DNA of 64,000 bases from Tetragonia tetragonoides (taxonomy: Eukaryota; Streptophyta; Magnoliopsida; Caryophyllales; Aizoaceae), in the NCBI GenBank assembly GCA_038025085.1, contig CM076142.1, positions 13,373,501 to 13,437,500 of the forward strand, given 5' to 3'. The translations under genes were made by a program, and so were the position numbers. Positions 1-10,844 of the stretch are shown in pieces. Under the pieces are notes generated by a model. That model ran no database searches and had not been told where the DNA came from. It worked only from the letters and a program-made list of their open reading frames with translations. Numbering within the stretch: position 1 is the first letter of the stretch; each line of letters starts with the position of its first letter.

Positions 1-94
1 AAAAAAATAAAAACCCTTTTGAGAGAGACTTAGATCGAAATAGTGAGATAGAGTGGATGAATTAAAGAGAGGGAGAAATCATAGATGATGAACT

Positions 95-95
<1 letters not shown>

Positions 96-150
<55 letters not shown>
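96..150. repeat. (GA)n microsatellite
   Basis: An uninterrupted run of about 27 GA dinucleotides. The surrounding 1-460 region holds no gene I can support. A similar GA tract occurs at about 18849-18899. Confidence 0.95.
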
Positions 151-155
<5 letters not shown>

Positions 156-439
156 GAGACAGATGACAAGGGGAGGCTGAGATGAGATCTAAGGCAAACC
201 CTAGGAGAGAAAAATTGGGGATCTTGATATGAACAGATGATATGCTCGAGAGATGATGAAATTGTGTGGTTATTAGATGTTGTGGGTGGGATATTTTGGT
301 GGGAGGGTTAATTAAGTGGGTCAGTAATAAATGAGTGGTAGAGTGAATAATGAAGGTTGTTTGGGCGGGTAGTTGTAAACTTGTAAGGATTGGATGTTAA
401 ATGGTTGAGGGTATTTATGTATTTGACTAGCTAAATTTT

Positions 440-520
440 TACCAAATAGAGAAATGGGAGAGTTTTCCTGAAACAGCCACAAAAGAAAAATGGTAGAGTT
501 TCCCTGGAACGGAGGGAGTA
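440..520. repeat. one end of a Stowaway-like element
   Basis: The segment ends in GGAACGGAGGGAGTA, which is the inverse of the CTCCCTCCGTTCC end typical of plant Stowaway/mariner MITEs. I could not find the matching left terminus, so the element is either one-ended or starts outside the window. The left boundary given is only a guess. Confidence 0.4.
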
Positions 521-717
521 CTAAGTTACAAGACTATTGCCATTAGTTAAAATTTTCTTATATATGCATATGCAGGTTGTAGGCTTGGATTATCGATGTG
601 CATTGTGTACAAAATGGTGCGTGTGTGGCATGCCCTCATGGGTTTGATCATGTTAGTATAAAAAAGTATTTTGCGAGGTGTGTGCCCTCATGCGGTTATT
701 CATTTTTTCTTAATTAA

Positions 718-970
718 TACTCTATCTGTTTTGGAAAAATAATAACCTTTATTTTTTTAAGGTCAAACATTACAAACTTTGACTATAGATTTCGAAAAAT
801 ATATAAGGATTTACAATGTAAAAAAACTATCGTTGGATTCGGTTTAATTAGTGAAAAATCTATTTTTTATAGTTTATGTATTCATATAAACATAAATATT
901 TATGGTCAAAGTAGTGTATTGTAGATCGTGCAAAAGTAAATGTTACCATTTTTCAGAAACATAAAGAGTA
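718..970. mobile_element. Stowaway-like MITE
   Basis: About 253 bp with inverted ends starting TACTCTATCTGTTTTGG on the left and, on the other strand, TACTCTTTATGTTTCTG on the right. A TA dinucleotide is present at both termini. The interior shares 'aaggtcaaa..tt', 'ttacaatgt' and 'atggtcaaagtagtgt' with the element at 1936-2194, so both are copies of one family. It lies downstream of the PG1 stop codon. Confidence 0.75.
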
Positions 971-1443
971 ATGAATCGCATGAGCAGTAACCTAGTAAAA
1001 TAGTTGTATTAAGTAACGTGATACTCTCCTATCCGAAGTTGGAATAACATCAACCGGAAAAAGAAAAAAAAAGTTAGAATAACATAAAAGAACGAATCAA
1101 AAATCTCAATAATTGAAGGCAAGAATTTAAACCATTGAAATCTCAATTGATTCATGAGACGGATTTTGCATTAAACTCTAAATCTCAACTCCGATAATTC
1201 AAATAGTAATACTTTATAAAGGTTCACATACACCCCTAGCTAATATAAATCATAGAAACATTTACAAGATCCAACCTGAATTCTACAACATTCCCTAATA
1301 CCGTCATAGTAAAAATCCCTTAGCAAGATTTTACTATTTAATTTTACTCTCCCTTAATTTTACTTTATCTAAATAATCTTCCCTTAATCTCTGGATTAAT
1401 GATGAAATCCAAACAACACCTAGAGAAGATCGAACATCACTTA

Positions 1444-1849
1444 TTAGCAACTCAACCCATCATGTTTACCAGCAAATGTTACTTTTGCGTTTGTGCAAAC
1501 AGCTGAAAGACTAGTGTCCTTTCCAGAGCCTGCAAAAGTGAGACTAACATCGGCCACTTCAATGGTCTCACAAGGAGATGCTTTGTTGCAAGAGATAGCA
1601 ACTGCTGCATTTGTGCCTGTGGTACCCCTTATATTCTTGAAGTGAACATCAACTATCTTTGCATGATTTGGCTACATATGCAACATACCCAAAATTATTA
1701 AAATGTACCTAAAAACTCATATGAGTCAGCCTCATGCATGGCGCATGATACCATCTTACATAAGAAGTGATACCTCTAAACAAAAAGATTATCGATACTT
1801 ATGGTCGACTCATGCATGAGACTGTCTCATAAGAGAATACTAGAATACG

Positions 1850-1905
<56 letters not shown>

Positions 1906-4900
1906 TAGTGGTCCTAAACAAGGGTTAGAATGAAATACTCCCTATGTTCCAAGTTTATCTTTACATTGGACTTTTAAGGTCAAAGTTTGTGAACTTTTAC
2001 CATTTTTTTTTTGAAAAATCACAAAGCTTTACAATGTGAAAATGTATTGCTAGATTCATTTTAAATAGTATTTTCTAAAGTATCATCTTATTATAAAGTC
2101 TATAATTATGAAATCATAAATATTCATGGTCAAAGTAGTGTCTTGGAGACCATAAAAAATTAAATGTAAAGATAAAGTTACGACGTAAGGAGTATTGTAT
2201 TGAAACTTGAAACTTAGTAAGAGAAATAATGTCAAACCTTGTTTGGTTTAGTTGGAAAATCTTGGTTTATGCTAATGGGACTTTGAGCTTGTTCCATCAC
2301 CAAATCTTCAAAAACGATACCAGAAATTTGTCCAGGTTTTTCATGTGGCCGAGGATTGATCCTTGCACCAAATGATGCTCCTTTGAATGTACAATTTTTA
2401 ACTCTCACTCCTTTCACATATGCTTCAGGTGTCGGCATAGGTTGTGCACCAATACTGGATCCAAACAAACAATGGGTTAAACTTTATCTGAAACAAATTG
2501 AATTCCATCTATGTACTAAGAACAGAATGAGCCCGGAAATTGGGGTAACAAAGTTGGTTGTGGGGTCAGATTTTATGGCATAGGTTATGAGTTTAATTTC
2601 CACTGGTCTCTTCATTAAGTATGTCGGCAACTTTATCTTGGTGGCTTGCCTAATGTATATAGTTTTTTGTCTATTAATAATTGAGGATTATCCAGTACAC
2701 ACTCTCAAATCTCAATATAGTGGAAAAGAATTAAATAAACCAACATTGAATTGCCATTCTCACAAAGTGTAATATGCTAATGCTAAACATTTGTACAATT
2801 CATATAAGGATGCATGGTTTGCGATTACCTAATGCCTTGTCCATCAGCACAAGTTACTCCAATGACATTTACATTGCTTGAACCTCCTGATATGGTAATG
2901 CAATCATCACCAGTTTTGATAAAGCTGTTCGAAATCGACACCAAAGAAGAGCTACTAATGTAGATGGCATTAGAATGAGTTTTTGGTGATACATCATCGG
3001 TATCAAAGTTGGCGTTATTAATTGTAACACCATGGCTGTTATCAACCAACACATGGAATGCCAAGGGATTGAAGGAATGTATCCCATCGATCACAAATTT
3101 GGTAACATTCTTGAGCGAGATAGACTACATGTTAATGAAACACAAGAAAAATGGAACATATCAGATTGTTAATTGAAATTAAAACATTTCGTGCATACTA
3201 CTCTCTCCGTTCCAAATTCTTCTTTCAAATTTTTTTTTTTTTTTTGGGGTCTTTGTATGGACAGTATCTTAAAAACCGCGATAAGTTAAATGAAAATAAA
3301 AAGAAGGAATGAACGGAGTATACAGATTAGCTGATTAATTACCGGCATAATGTCCATAAAGATGATTTCTCTCTCGGGATCATCGGGTGTCTTTGGAAGG
3401 CTAACATTGATCAATCCTGGTCCGGTGAAGGTGGCACCTTCCACTTGCTCAAACACTAGTAATTCATTGTTAGGAAATTGGCTACGATCAGGGTCTGGTA
3501 TGATGGTTCCTTGAAGTTCAACAGTTACATGAGATTGACAAGGGCCGCCAAATATGACCTGTGCCACTACAAATGTTCCCTTTGGAATCACCACCTTTGA
3601 TGGCCCTAAACTATTGCATGCCTTTTTCCATGCTTGTACAAATGCCTAAATTTCAAGGGGAAGAAAAATGTCATCAGATCAGCATGTATATAAATTGATA
3701 TCATATTGAGGATTAAAATTGGGCCAACAAAAACGTATCTAATAGGGAAAGAAAAACCAAGGTCTTGTTTATATTATTTTCAAATCTCAATTACATATCT
3801 CGATCATCAAGTACAATAAAATAGAATCCTAATTTAGATATGGTTTTCTAGCACAATAAAAACAGGTTAACATCACTGTTTTGACTTCTGAGTAGTCAAA
3901 AGTTATGGAAAACTTGTTTCAATATGTACAATGAAAAGAGTTAGACTCAATTCATGTAAAAAAGTTATTGGGTGCTCACTCAAGTGATTAAAAGTATTGT
4001 CTTTCTTTTTTTTTTTCGATAACTTCATAAAAACTCTAGTCTCTCTCTTTTGCCTCTCATCTTTCTCTCTCAAATTCTAACCCTTATTAGGATAAAATTT
4101 TAGGTCGGGAGGGCCGATTTAGGCCATTCCCGGCCTGTGATTCATGTTTTCCACCTCCTTTTGCTATTGATTTCTAATTTTTGCACTCTAAGTAGAATAA
4201 ATTTTCTCTCCCTTTTGTGGAGTTGTTAGGGATTTTCATATTTTTCTTTTTTATAGGATCCTCTCTTCGCCTATTGTGCGATTTAGTAGCAAGTAAAGTG
4301 AATTCGGGGACCGAATATGCACAAGATCGATGATATCATACAACCTTTTGTGAGCAAACAATTGCGGTACTTGCGGTGAAGATCTCCACTTCCGTTAAAG
4401 ATGAAGCATCAAAAGAAGCACATGGTTACTATGCATGTTGGGAGTCGCGCTTGGGTATTCTAGTCAATTGTTTTATTAGCAGATTTGTTATTGTTACTAT
4501 TGATTTAGTATATTTTAGGGTTATTTTCGATGTAGATACCGTATGACTTTTTTATGAATGAAAGTCTCCTATTTCCTTCTCAAAAAAAAAAAAAAAAATA
4601 TTGTCTTTCAACTATAAGGTTGATGTTCGATTCCTATTACCCCTTCTAAATCCCCCGAAAAACTCAAGTTATGTAATCAAACTAACGCAGTACAGTATAC
4701 AGAGAATTTTATTTTACACCTATAGAACAACTATTGTCATATGAATTAATCAAAAGCAATAGCTTTTACTTGTTCTAACAGAGATATGCTTCACAATTCA
4801 TCAATATTCTCCCCAAACAGCCACTATACAATGTACCTAAAAAGAGGATGAATTGTTCTTGTAAAAAAAAGAAAAAAGGATGAACTGCTAGTGTTACGTA

Positions 4901-5380
4901 ATCAAAGTCTTTCTCCATAACAATTGAATCACATATATAGTCGAATTAGGCTCCGTTTGATTTCCCTGGATAAAACTGATCTGAACTGAACTGAACTTAA
5001 TTGATTTTTTGAACTTGACCGTTAACCATTTAAAATTTGTCCAAATATAGTCAATATTGGACTCATTTGAAAGAATGCTTTGAGATCTTTCTATGACATA
5101 ATTTTCATCATGAAATTATTTCGGAATAAAAAGTTATATGAGTAATAAAGTTACACATGAACTGAACTCAACTGGACTGAACTGAACTGAATTTAAGTAA
5201 AAATAAGATGAATCAAACAGAGCCTTAGTCTAAATTTGTAGAAATTAAATTGGTAAGTCTTATGAAATATTTGTATATTATATGTGGATGTACAATATGT
5301 TGTACAAATATCCTATCTAGATACTTACCATATATTGTACTAGGGTTCTTGCTCTCCAAGCAAAAACCTAGTCTCTCTTA

Positions 5381-5456
<76 letters not shown>

Positions 5457-7790
5457 CATGTGAATAATATATACAGACACCTTTTGCTCCCCTTTGCTCT
5501 CTACTCTCTATCTCTCTAATAATTTCACAACACATTATCAACACCATGCATATGCTTTAGCATGATACAAACTTTGGAATGTAGTTTGTAGGTTACTACA
5601 TATTTTATAAGTGGAAACCTATAAAAGGAGATGTTTACTACTATGGTATGTGAATCCCAAAAGGATTGAAGATATAGTCCCTGAAGGAGTCTAAATTTCT
5701 TGTTGGAAATGTATAACGGCATACCTAGACTTTTGAATAAGTGAAAAGCTCCCGAATAGCTTATATTGAAATTATATGAACCTCTGATATTCAAAGTTAT
5801 AAAAGTCCATGAATCAATGACATACATCTTACATAATATTAATGAGAATGAGACAAGATATATTGTTGGAAAACATTCATGATTTGGATATGACGTAATG
5901 CAAGATACAAAACCTCTTTAACATAGTTTTTATTATTATTGTCTCAATCAGAAGTTTGAGCATATGAGATTATCGATCACAAAGTCATTAGAAATTTCTC
6001 AAAAGAAGAGAGTTGATGTGAAGATCACATTTATGATAACCTCTTGGTGATATTTAATATTGAGATTGTTATGGTCTTGAAATACCATGATTATGAAACA
6101 GGTGATTGTTATGATCCTAAAGTACCATATGATATGAAAAATATGAGCAGTGAAATATATTTTAAATTGGATATTATTATATTCCAATAATAACCTCATG
6201 CAAAAGGTTTATATCTGTTTTACTAATACATCCCGGAGAAGGTCTATGTTAAATGGTTGGGAATTTTGGAAATTGCTCATATATTGTAAATTTCTATTAA
6301 AGGATGACACTTTACGCACTTCACAATTTTTCCCTATTGTATAGGTTTTTCCCATCGGGTTTTTCTAGCAAATGTTTCGGTAAAATAGTGGTTGCACTCT
6401 TTTTCACGTTGAGGTTTTTATCCCATTGGGTTTTACTTAACAAGGTTTTTAACGAGACATCATAACAAAAATAAAATGGAATCTAGAGAGTTCCGTATAT
6501 TATGTCTCCCTTTATGGATATACAAGTGCTTGGGATAATATTGATACAAATGAAAGTTATATACATCATATTCAAGGGAAATATGAAATTTGTTTGAAGC
6601 ATATTTTATAAACATGTAGAGCACGTGATTCATTTGTGGAGAAAAGAAGTGCCTACGGTCCTATATGATGATGGTGTTGCATCTAATATCTAATGCAAAG
6701 AAGGTGATATCAAATTTAGAAGTTCCTTAACCATTACGAAGACATTTCTTAACGAAGATAATATATGCATCAACTCGAAGATCTGGGTGGGTATTGTCAT
6801 GAGGGGGAGAAAATACAATAAAAAAACACTTTTTCCTTTAGCCATGGTCTTGTCCCACTGAGTTTTCCAGGCAAGATTTTTAATGAGCTAGTATCACAAG
6901 CGTATTGAAGAATAATATACTCTTTTTCCTTCACAGAGTTTTTATCTCACTGGGTTTTCCTAGTAAGGTATTAACGAGGCATATTCTTTAGTGATGTACA
7001 TCCAATGGGGAGTGTTATGAAATATATATTATTATATGTAGATGTACAACATATTGTAGAGATATTCTATCTAGATACTTACCATATATTGTACTAGGGT
7101 TCTTGCTCTCCAAGCAAAATCTAGCCACTCTTGTACTATATATTTTCACTCATGTGAATAATACAAACACCTCTTGCTCTCCTTTGCTCTCTACTCTCTA
7201 TCTCTCTAATTGTTTCACAAAAGTAAAAGTACTATAGGTATAATCTACTCCATTCCATCTCTCTAATTTAGAAATATACTTTCCCTCTGTTTCTGTTTTT
7301 TCCTTTACTCCATATCATTTTCCTTCTAAATTCTGAAACAGTGTATAAGATGAATAAACTATCAAGGTGCCCCCGAGGCATATGACACAGTGGAAAAGAC
7401 GTATGTATAAGGGTAAAACCGAAGGTCGCAAAAAACAACTATATATCAAGATGTTAAATTATCCTCATCAAAAAAGGATGTTAACTTATGGAAGAAGATG
7501 TTGAATTATGACCGAAGATATCGTCTAAATAAGCACAAAAGAGAATAATTAAAATAAAAGACAAAGGGGATAATTACCAATCCAATTAGGGATTCATTTT
7601 CTTCCTCGCTATATTTTGGCTTGCCATCTCCCTTCGCACCAAAATGCGTTACATCAAAAGTCGCATGATCACCGGCTTCACTGATTTTAGCCTCGTATAC
7701 GAACAAAACAAGAGTTAAAACAACAACAATGTTAATTCCATAATCTTTATTCATTCTCATCTTTTCACCCATTAAACAAATAAAAGCCAA
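1444..7790 (-). CDS. polygalacturonase-like protein (GH28), PG1, catalytically degenerate
   Basis: Minus-strand gene of five exons: 7578-7790, 3343-3645, 2829-3124, 2238-2454 and 1444-1671. The phases join exactly (0, 0, 2, 0) into about 418 aa. The hydrophobic N-terminus looks like a signal peptide, so a secreted, cell-wall or pollen-type protein is likely. The true start could be the ATG 10 or 12 codons further in, judging by PG2. The fold is right-handed beta-helix GH28, homologous to pectin-degrading exopolygalacturonases. Key sites differ from active enzymes: the NTDG motif is HSNA, DD is retained (TGDDC), GHG is GQG and RIK is RIN. The GQG..W segment present in PG3 is absent. Intron 1 is about 3.9 kb and hosts a retroposon, a Tourist MITE and a defective copia element; introns 2 and 4 carry Stowaway elements. 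The frame is open, so it may encode a non-catalytic pectin-binding protein, or it may be an early pseudogene. Confidence 0.85.
1850..1905. repeat. (TA)n microsatellite in PG1 intron 4
   Basis: About 28 TA units inside the last intron of PG1, just before a Stowaway-like MITE. Confidence 0.95.
1936..2194. mobile_element. Stowaway-like MITE in PG1 intron 4
   Basis: 259 bp with inverted termini: left TACTCCCTATGTTCCAAG, right (other strand) TACTCCTTACGTCGTAAC, both followed by TTTATCTTTAC. TA is present at both ends as the usual target site. It is related to the copy at 718-970. Confidence 0.85.
3199..3320. mobile_element. short Stowaway-like MITE in PG1 intron 2
   Basis: 122 bp. The left end reads TACTCTCTCCGTTCC and the right end is its inverse (GAACGGAGTA). 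The interior has a T-run and an AAAAAGAAGGAAT inverse of the left sub-terminus. TA occurs on both sides. Confidence 0.8.
4006..4598 (+). mobile_element. poly(A) retroposon, copy 1 (PG1 intron 1)
   Basis: 593 bp flanked by a perfect 11-bp direct repeat TATTGTCTTTC (3995-4005 and 4599-4609), ending in about 17 A residues at 4582-4598. After a T-rich 22-bp leader the body starts AAAACTCTAGTCTCTCT near 4029. It runs through a CT-rich stretch and a GC-rich CGGGAGGGCCGAT segment to a tail TATGAATGAAAGTCTCC before the poly(A). A second copy lies inverted at 31047-31606. The target-site duplication and poly(A) indicate target-primed insertion. I recognise no protein domain; it could be a SINE-like element or a repeatedly retroposed transcript. 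Confidence 0.8.
4949..5224. mobile_element. Tourist-like (PIF/Harbinger) MITE, family T1
   Basis: 276 bp with termini GGCTCCGTTTGATT and AATCAAACAGAGCC (inverse) and a perfect TTA target duplication (4946-4948, 5225-5227). Internal runs of (CT)GAACTGAA are mirrored at both sub-termini. Related copies occur at 9385-9656 and 52402-52701. It lies in PG1 intron 1. Confidence 0.88.
5258..7219 (+). mobile_element. internally deleted Ty1/copia-like LTR element in PG1 intron 1
   Basis: Two direct repeats act as LTRs: 5258-5530 (expanded by a TA microsatellite) and 7013-7219. Both read TATGAAATA...TTATATGT.GATGTACAA, then CTTACCATATATTGTACTAGGGTTC, and end in CTCTCTAAT..TTTCACA. A polypurine-like CCAATGGGGAG abuts the 3' LTR, which begins TGTTATGA; the 5' copy has TC instead of TG. 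The interior contains three degenerate 'ccca(t/c)tgggttttcc..caaggttttaacgag' segments (about 6340-6450, 6840-6890 and 6920-6975), like the 3' region of plant copia elements. No gag/pol domain is recognisable, so it is non-autonomous. No clean target duplication is visible. Confidence 0.75.
5381..5452. repeat. (TA)n microsatellite in the 5' LTR
   Basis: About 35 TA units placed where the 3' LTR reads only TACTATATATTTTC. The expansion therefore arose within this LTR after insertion. Confidence 0.9.
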
Positions 7791-8297
7791 AAGTTTGCTT
7801 ATGATTTACAATATGTTTAGTTAGTATAAGTTTATCAGAGAAATTCTCTTTTACTTCAGACCACAAACGTTTAGTTTCCTAGTGATTTAATATCTCATTC
7901 TAACGTGGAGAGAGTTTCTAGGGACGTTTGGTTTTGGAATTCAACGCGGTAATGCCTAAATTAGAATTCCAAGAGACTTCCTTATAGGAACCACTAATAT
8001 CTATATGTGGTAAATTATCTAATTTTACACTGGTCAAAAAAATGAAAACTAGTTATGATATTTCTTTTTTAAATCTTTTTTTAAGGTGAGCTATGATGCA
8101 TTTATGTTTACTTAATTGAGAGAATATACACAAAAAAGTGAGAAAACATTAGTGATGATCCTCACTAATTTTTAGAGTTCAACCCTTGTTTAATGGAGGA
8201 AGGCATATTAAATCAATCAATAACAATATGGCGATGTTACCATTCCGTATCGAGCGTTTATAATTTTGCAAAACTGAGGACACTATTTTAGTATTTA
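7791..8297. other. upstream region of PG1
   Basis: AT-rich sequence upstream of the PG1 start. It should contain the PG1 promoter, but I see no convincing TATA/Inr arrangement. No gene is supported. Confidence 0.4.
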
Positions 8298-8716
8298 TGG
8301 GCTGTTTGTTTAGTGGGAATAGGAGGTGGGTAAAAGGATTAAAAGATTGGTATTGTAAGGTCCCGTGATTGGTGTAAGTGATAGAGAATAAATAGGAGGT
8401 AGGAATATGGATAAAAAGGCATCTATTCCCTCGTTTTTAATCCCACAAGGAGCTGGTAATTATTGGAGGAAGAAATAGAGCTTTTTATATCAAATTACCA
8501 TCATACCCACTAAAAATGACTACAGATTTTATCTCCTATTATTTTTAATGGCATTTTGGTAAACTAATTTTATAGTCTCCAATATATTCCCAAATTTAAT
8601 ACTCACATAACAAACAAGGTAATGAGATTAACTATATAAATTCCATGTTCCTCTAAGCTAGACAAATCCCATCCCCATCACATCTAAATTCCCATTCTCA
8701 CTTCCCAAATGCTCCT
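8298..8716. mobile_element. Tourist-like MITE (TTA target)
   Basis: 419 bp, left end TGGGCTGTTTGTTTAGTGGG, right end (inverse) AGGAGCATTTGGGAAGTGAG, with TTA on both sides (8295-8297 and 8717-8719). The termini are imperfect but the mirrored 'gtgggaat / attcccattctcac' sub-termini support it. Confidence 0.65.
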
Positions 8717-9384
8717 TTAAAAGAGATAAGTGTGAATAAGTGTGAATCTCAGTCCCTTCAAGTTTATCCTTTACAGTTATGTCCCTTTGATAACATATTG
8801 ATATTTTTTACAAAATCAATTATTTTTTAAAGTTGTTTTCAAGATATAAATGGCACAACATATCACAATTAAATAGCTATTCATTTCATAGTGAGAGGAC
8901 ATGAATTAGAGGTAGATGGGGAACTTTTAATTTTCGTTTCAGACGTTTTGGAGGAATTCCTTCTTTTAGTTTTCCTTTTCATTTTCGTGAGTACTACTGC
9001 CACATGCCATGCCACAAAACTGCTTTGCCACATCATTCCCTCACAGGAGAACTTTAGCTGCAGGTGATCTGGGTGATGCCAGTTAAGTGGTGAAAAAACA
9101 GTTTGTGGTAAAAATTGTGATCAACGAAGGTTTGTGATAATAATTGCAGTGGAGTGAAAGTTTGTGTTATTTTCACAATTTTAATCCTTTTGTTTAAGAA
9201 AAAAATCGACTATACAAACACATACGTGGAAAATCATGACTTTTTTGTATCTTGAAAGTTTTTTTTTATAACGCAACTTGCGTCTTAGAGGATAAAGACT
9301 AAAATTTCAGGGATGTGTGTTCAATACACCTATAACTTATATCCAAAATCCTCTAGCTGTCTCATATCCAACAAATTGCACTAA

Positions 9385-9656
9385 GGCTTCGTTTTTGAAA
9401 GTTGGAAAAAGTTGGACTGAACTGAACTAAATTTAACTTAATTTAATTGATTTTTTTAAAACTTTACCTTTAATCATTTATAACTCATCTAAGCATATTT
9501 AATACTGGATTCATTTGAAAGCATGAGTTGAAATATTTTTTACGATATATGTATCATCATAAATTTGTTAAAAATTTGAATGATAAATTTGACATGAACT
9601 AAGTTAAAACGAAATGCAATAAATTTAAGTAAAATTAAACTAATGAGACCATGCCC
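9385..9656. mobile_element. Tourist-like MITE, family T1, second copy
   Basis: 272 bp flanked by TAA (9382-9384, 9657-9659). The interior matches the 4949-5224 copy ('actgaactgaac', 'ttaatcattta', 'tggattcatttgaaagcatgag'). Its termini are more diverged (GGCTTCGTTTTTG on the left). Confidence 0.75.
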
Positions 9657-10844
9657 TAATAATATTGGGTGTAAGTTTTACATATGAGATTTAATCTATC
9701 TCAAAATATCAACAACACCATCACCACCATATGTTTGACTATCTATCTTATCTTACTTCTTACTTAATATTAAAATATAGTGCAATACTCCCAAAACTTG
9801 CCACGTGTCACATTCGAGATTGACACATGAGATGCCAGGTAAGCCTTCAAATTCGTATATATATATATATATAATCTATTTGACCCCATAATATTCGGTT
9901 GAAGTTTTTTTAAATTTTTTTAGAAAAGTTTGGTGGAATGTAAGGGAAAAAAATATGACAAATAATAGTCATATTTGTAATTTTTTAATTTTCATATTTG
10001 TATTATGTTAATTGAGTATCACACATATATAATCAAATAAATAGTGGTAAGTGAAAGAAAATGGTTTTCAAGTTCATAAAAAAGAAAACAAAAATACAAC
10101 TAATTGTGTTTAATCTATATTTACCTATAAATGTCTTCATAGTGAGTTACTAACATTAAAAAAGGATAGAGTTTCATATTTGTATATGCTTAATAATGTG
10201 TATACTTCATTGTAATTCAACGTAGAAAGGAAGGATAGAATACAAGATCACTATTATATGCTTAGTAATGGGCTCATTATGAGGAGTCCATTTATAACCC
10301 AACTTTTAAAACCACTTGTGAATGTATTTGAGAGAACTTTTGTGTCATATTTTAATTCATGACAAAAAAATAAAAATTAAAATTCAACGTATAGAACAGA
10401 TGCATTTCGTATAAAAATTCATATCTTAGCTTATGTATTGCATTTCATAGTCACGTTGTTGAGGAGCGTTTAGACACATCTACATTTACCACCAATACAG
10501 TACACTTATAAATCATGCTTCTCGAGAAGCTGTTATGTAGGCGAGTGTAAACATTGGCAAATATTGTTATTGAAATTGATATTTGCAAATAATAAATACT
10601 TGGAACACTAGTTGTAGGTGTTATTACTATGAGCTTAGTCTTATACTACTGGATTGCAAGAGACTTTTGAATTATGTAAAACATGTGGAAATCAAACACA
10701 TTAGGAGAATTGTCAATCAATTAAACTGCTCATCAACTTGCTCGTAGCTTCAATAACTTGAATAATATAATGTTATGTATTGGGATATGTTGTACCACCA
10801 CCCATTATAATGTAATATTGTTTTTTGCTTCAAAAAAAAAAAGA
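9657..10844. other. gene-free AT-rich stretch
   Basis: Contains a short (TA) run near 9860 and simple AT-rich sequence. I see no gene, RNA or element with two identifiable ends. Confidence 0.5.

Noticed and set aside
5250..5519. 89-codon open frame rich in Tyr-Ile repeats
   Set aside because: It is the translation of a TA microsatellite inside an LTR; the same holds for the frames at 28942-29193 and 28967-29218.
10836..10844. 9-bp target duplication for MULE-A
   Set aside because: The left A-rich flank and the right flank CCAAGAAAG do not match well enough; any match is low complexity.
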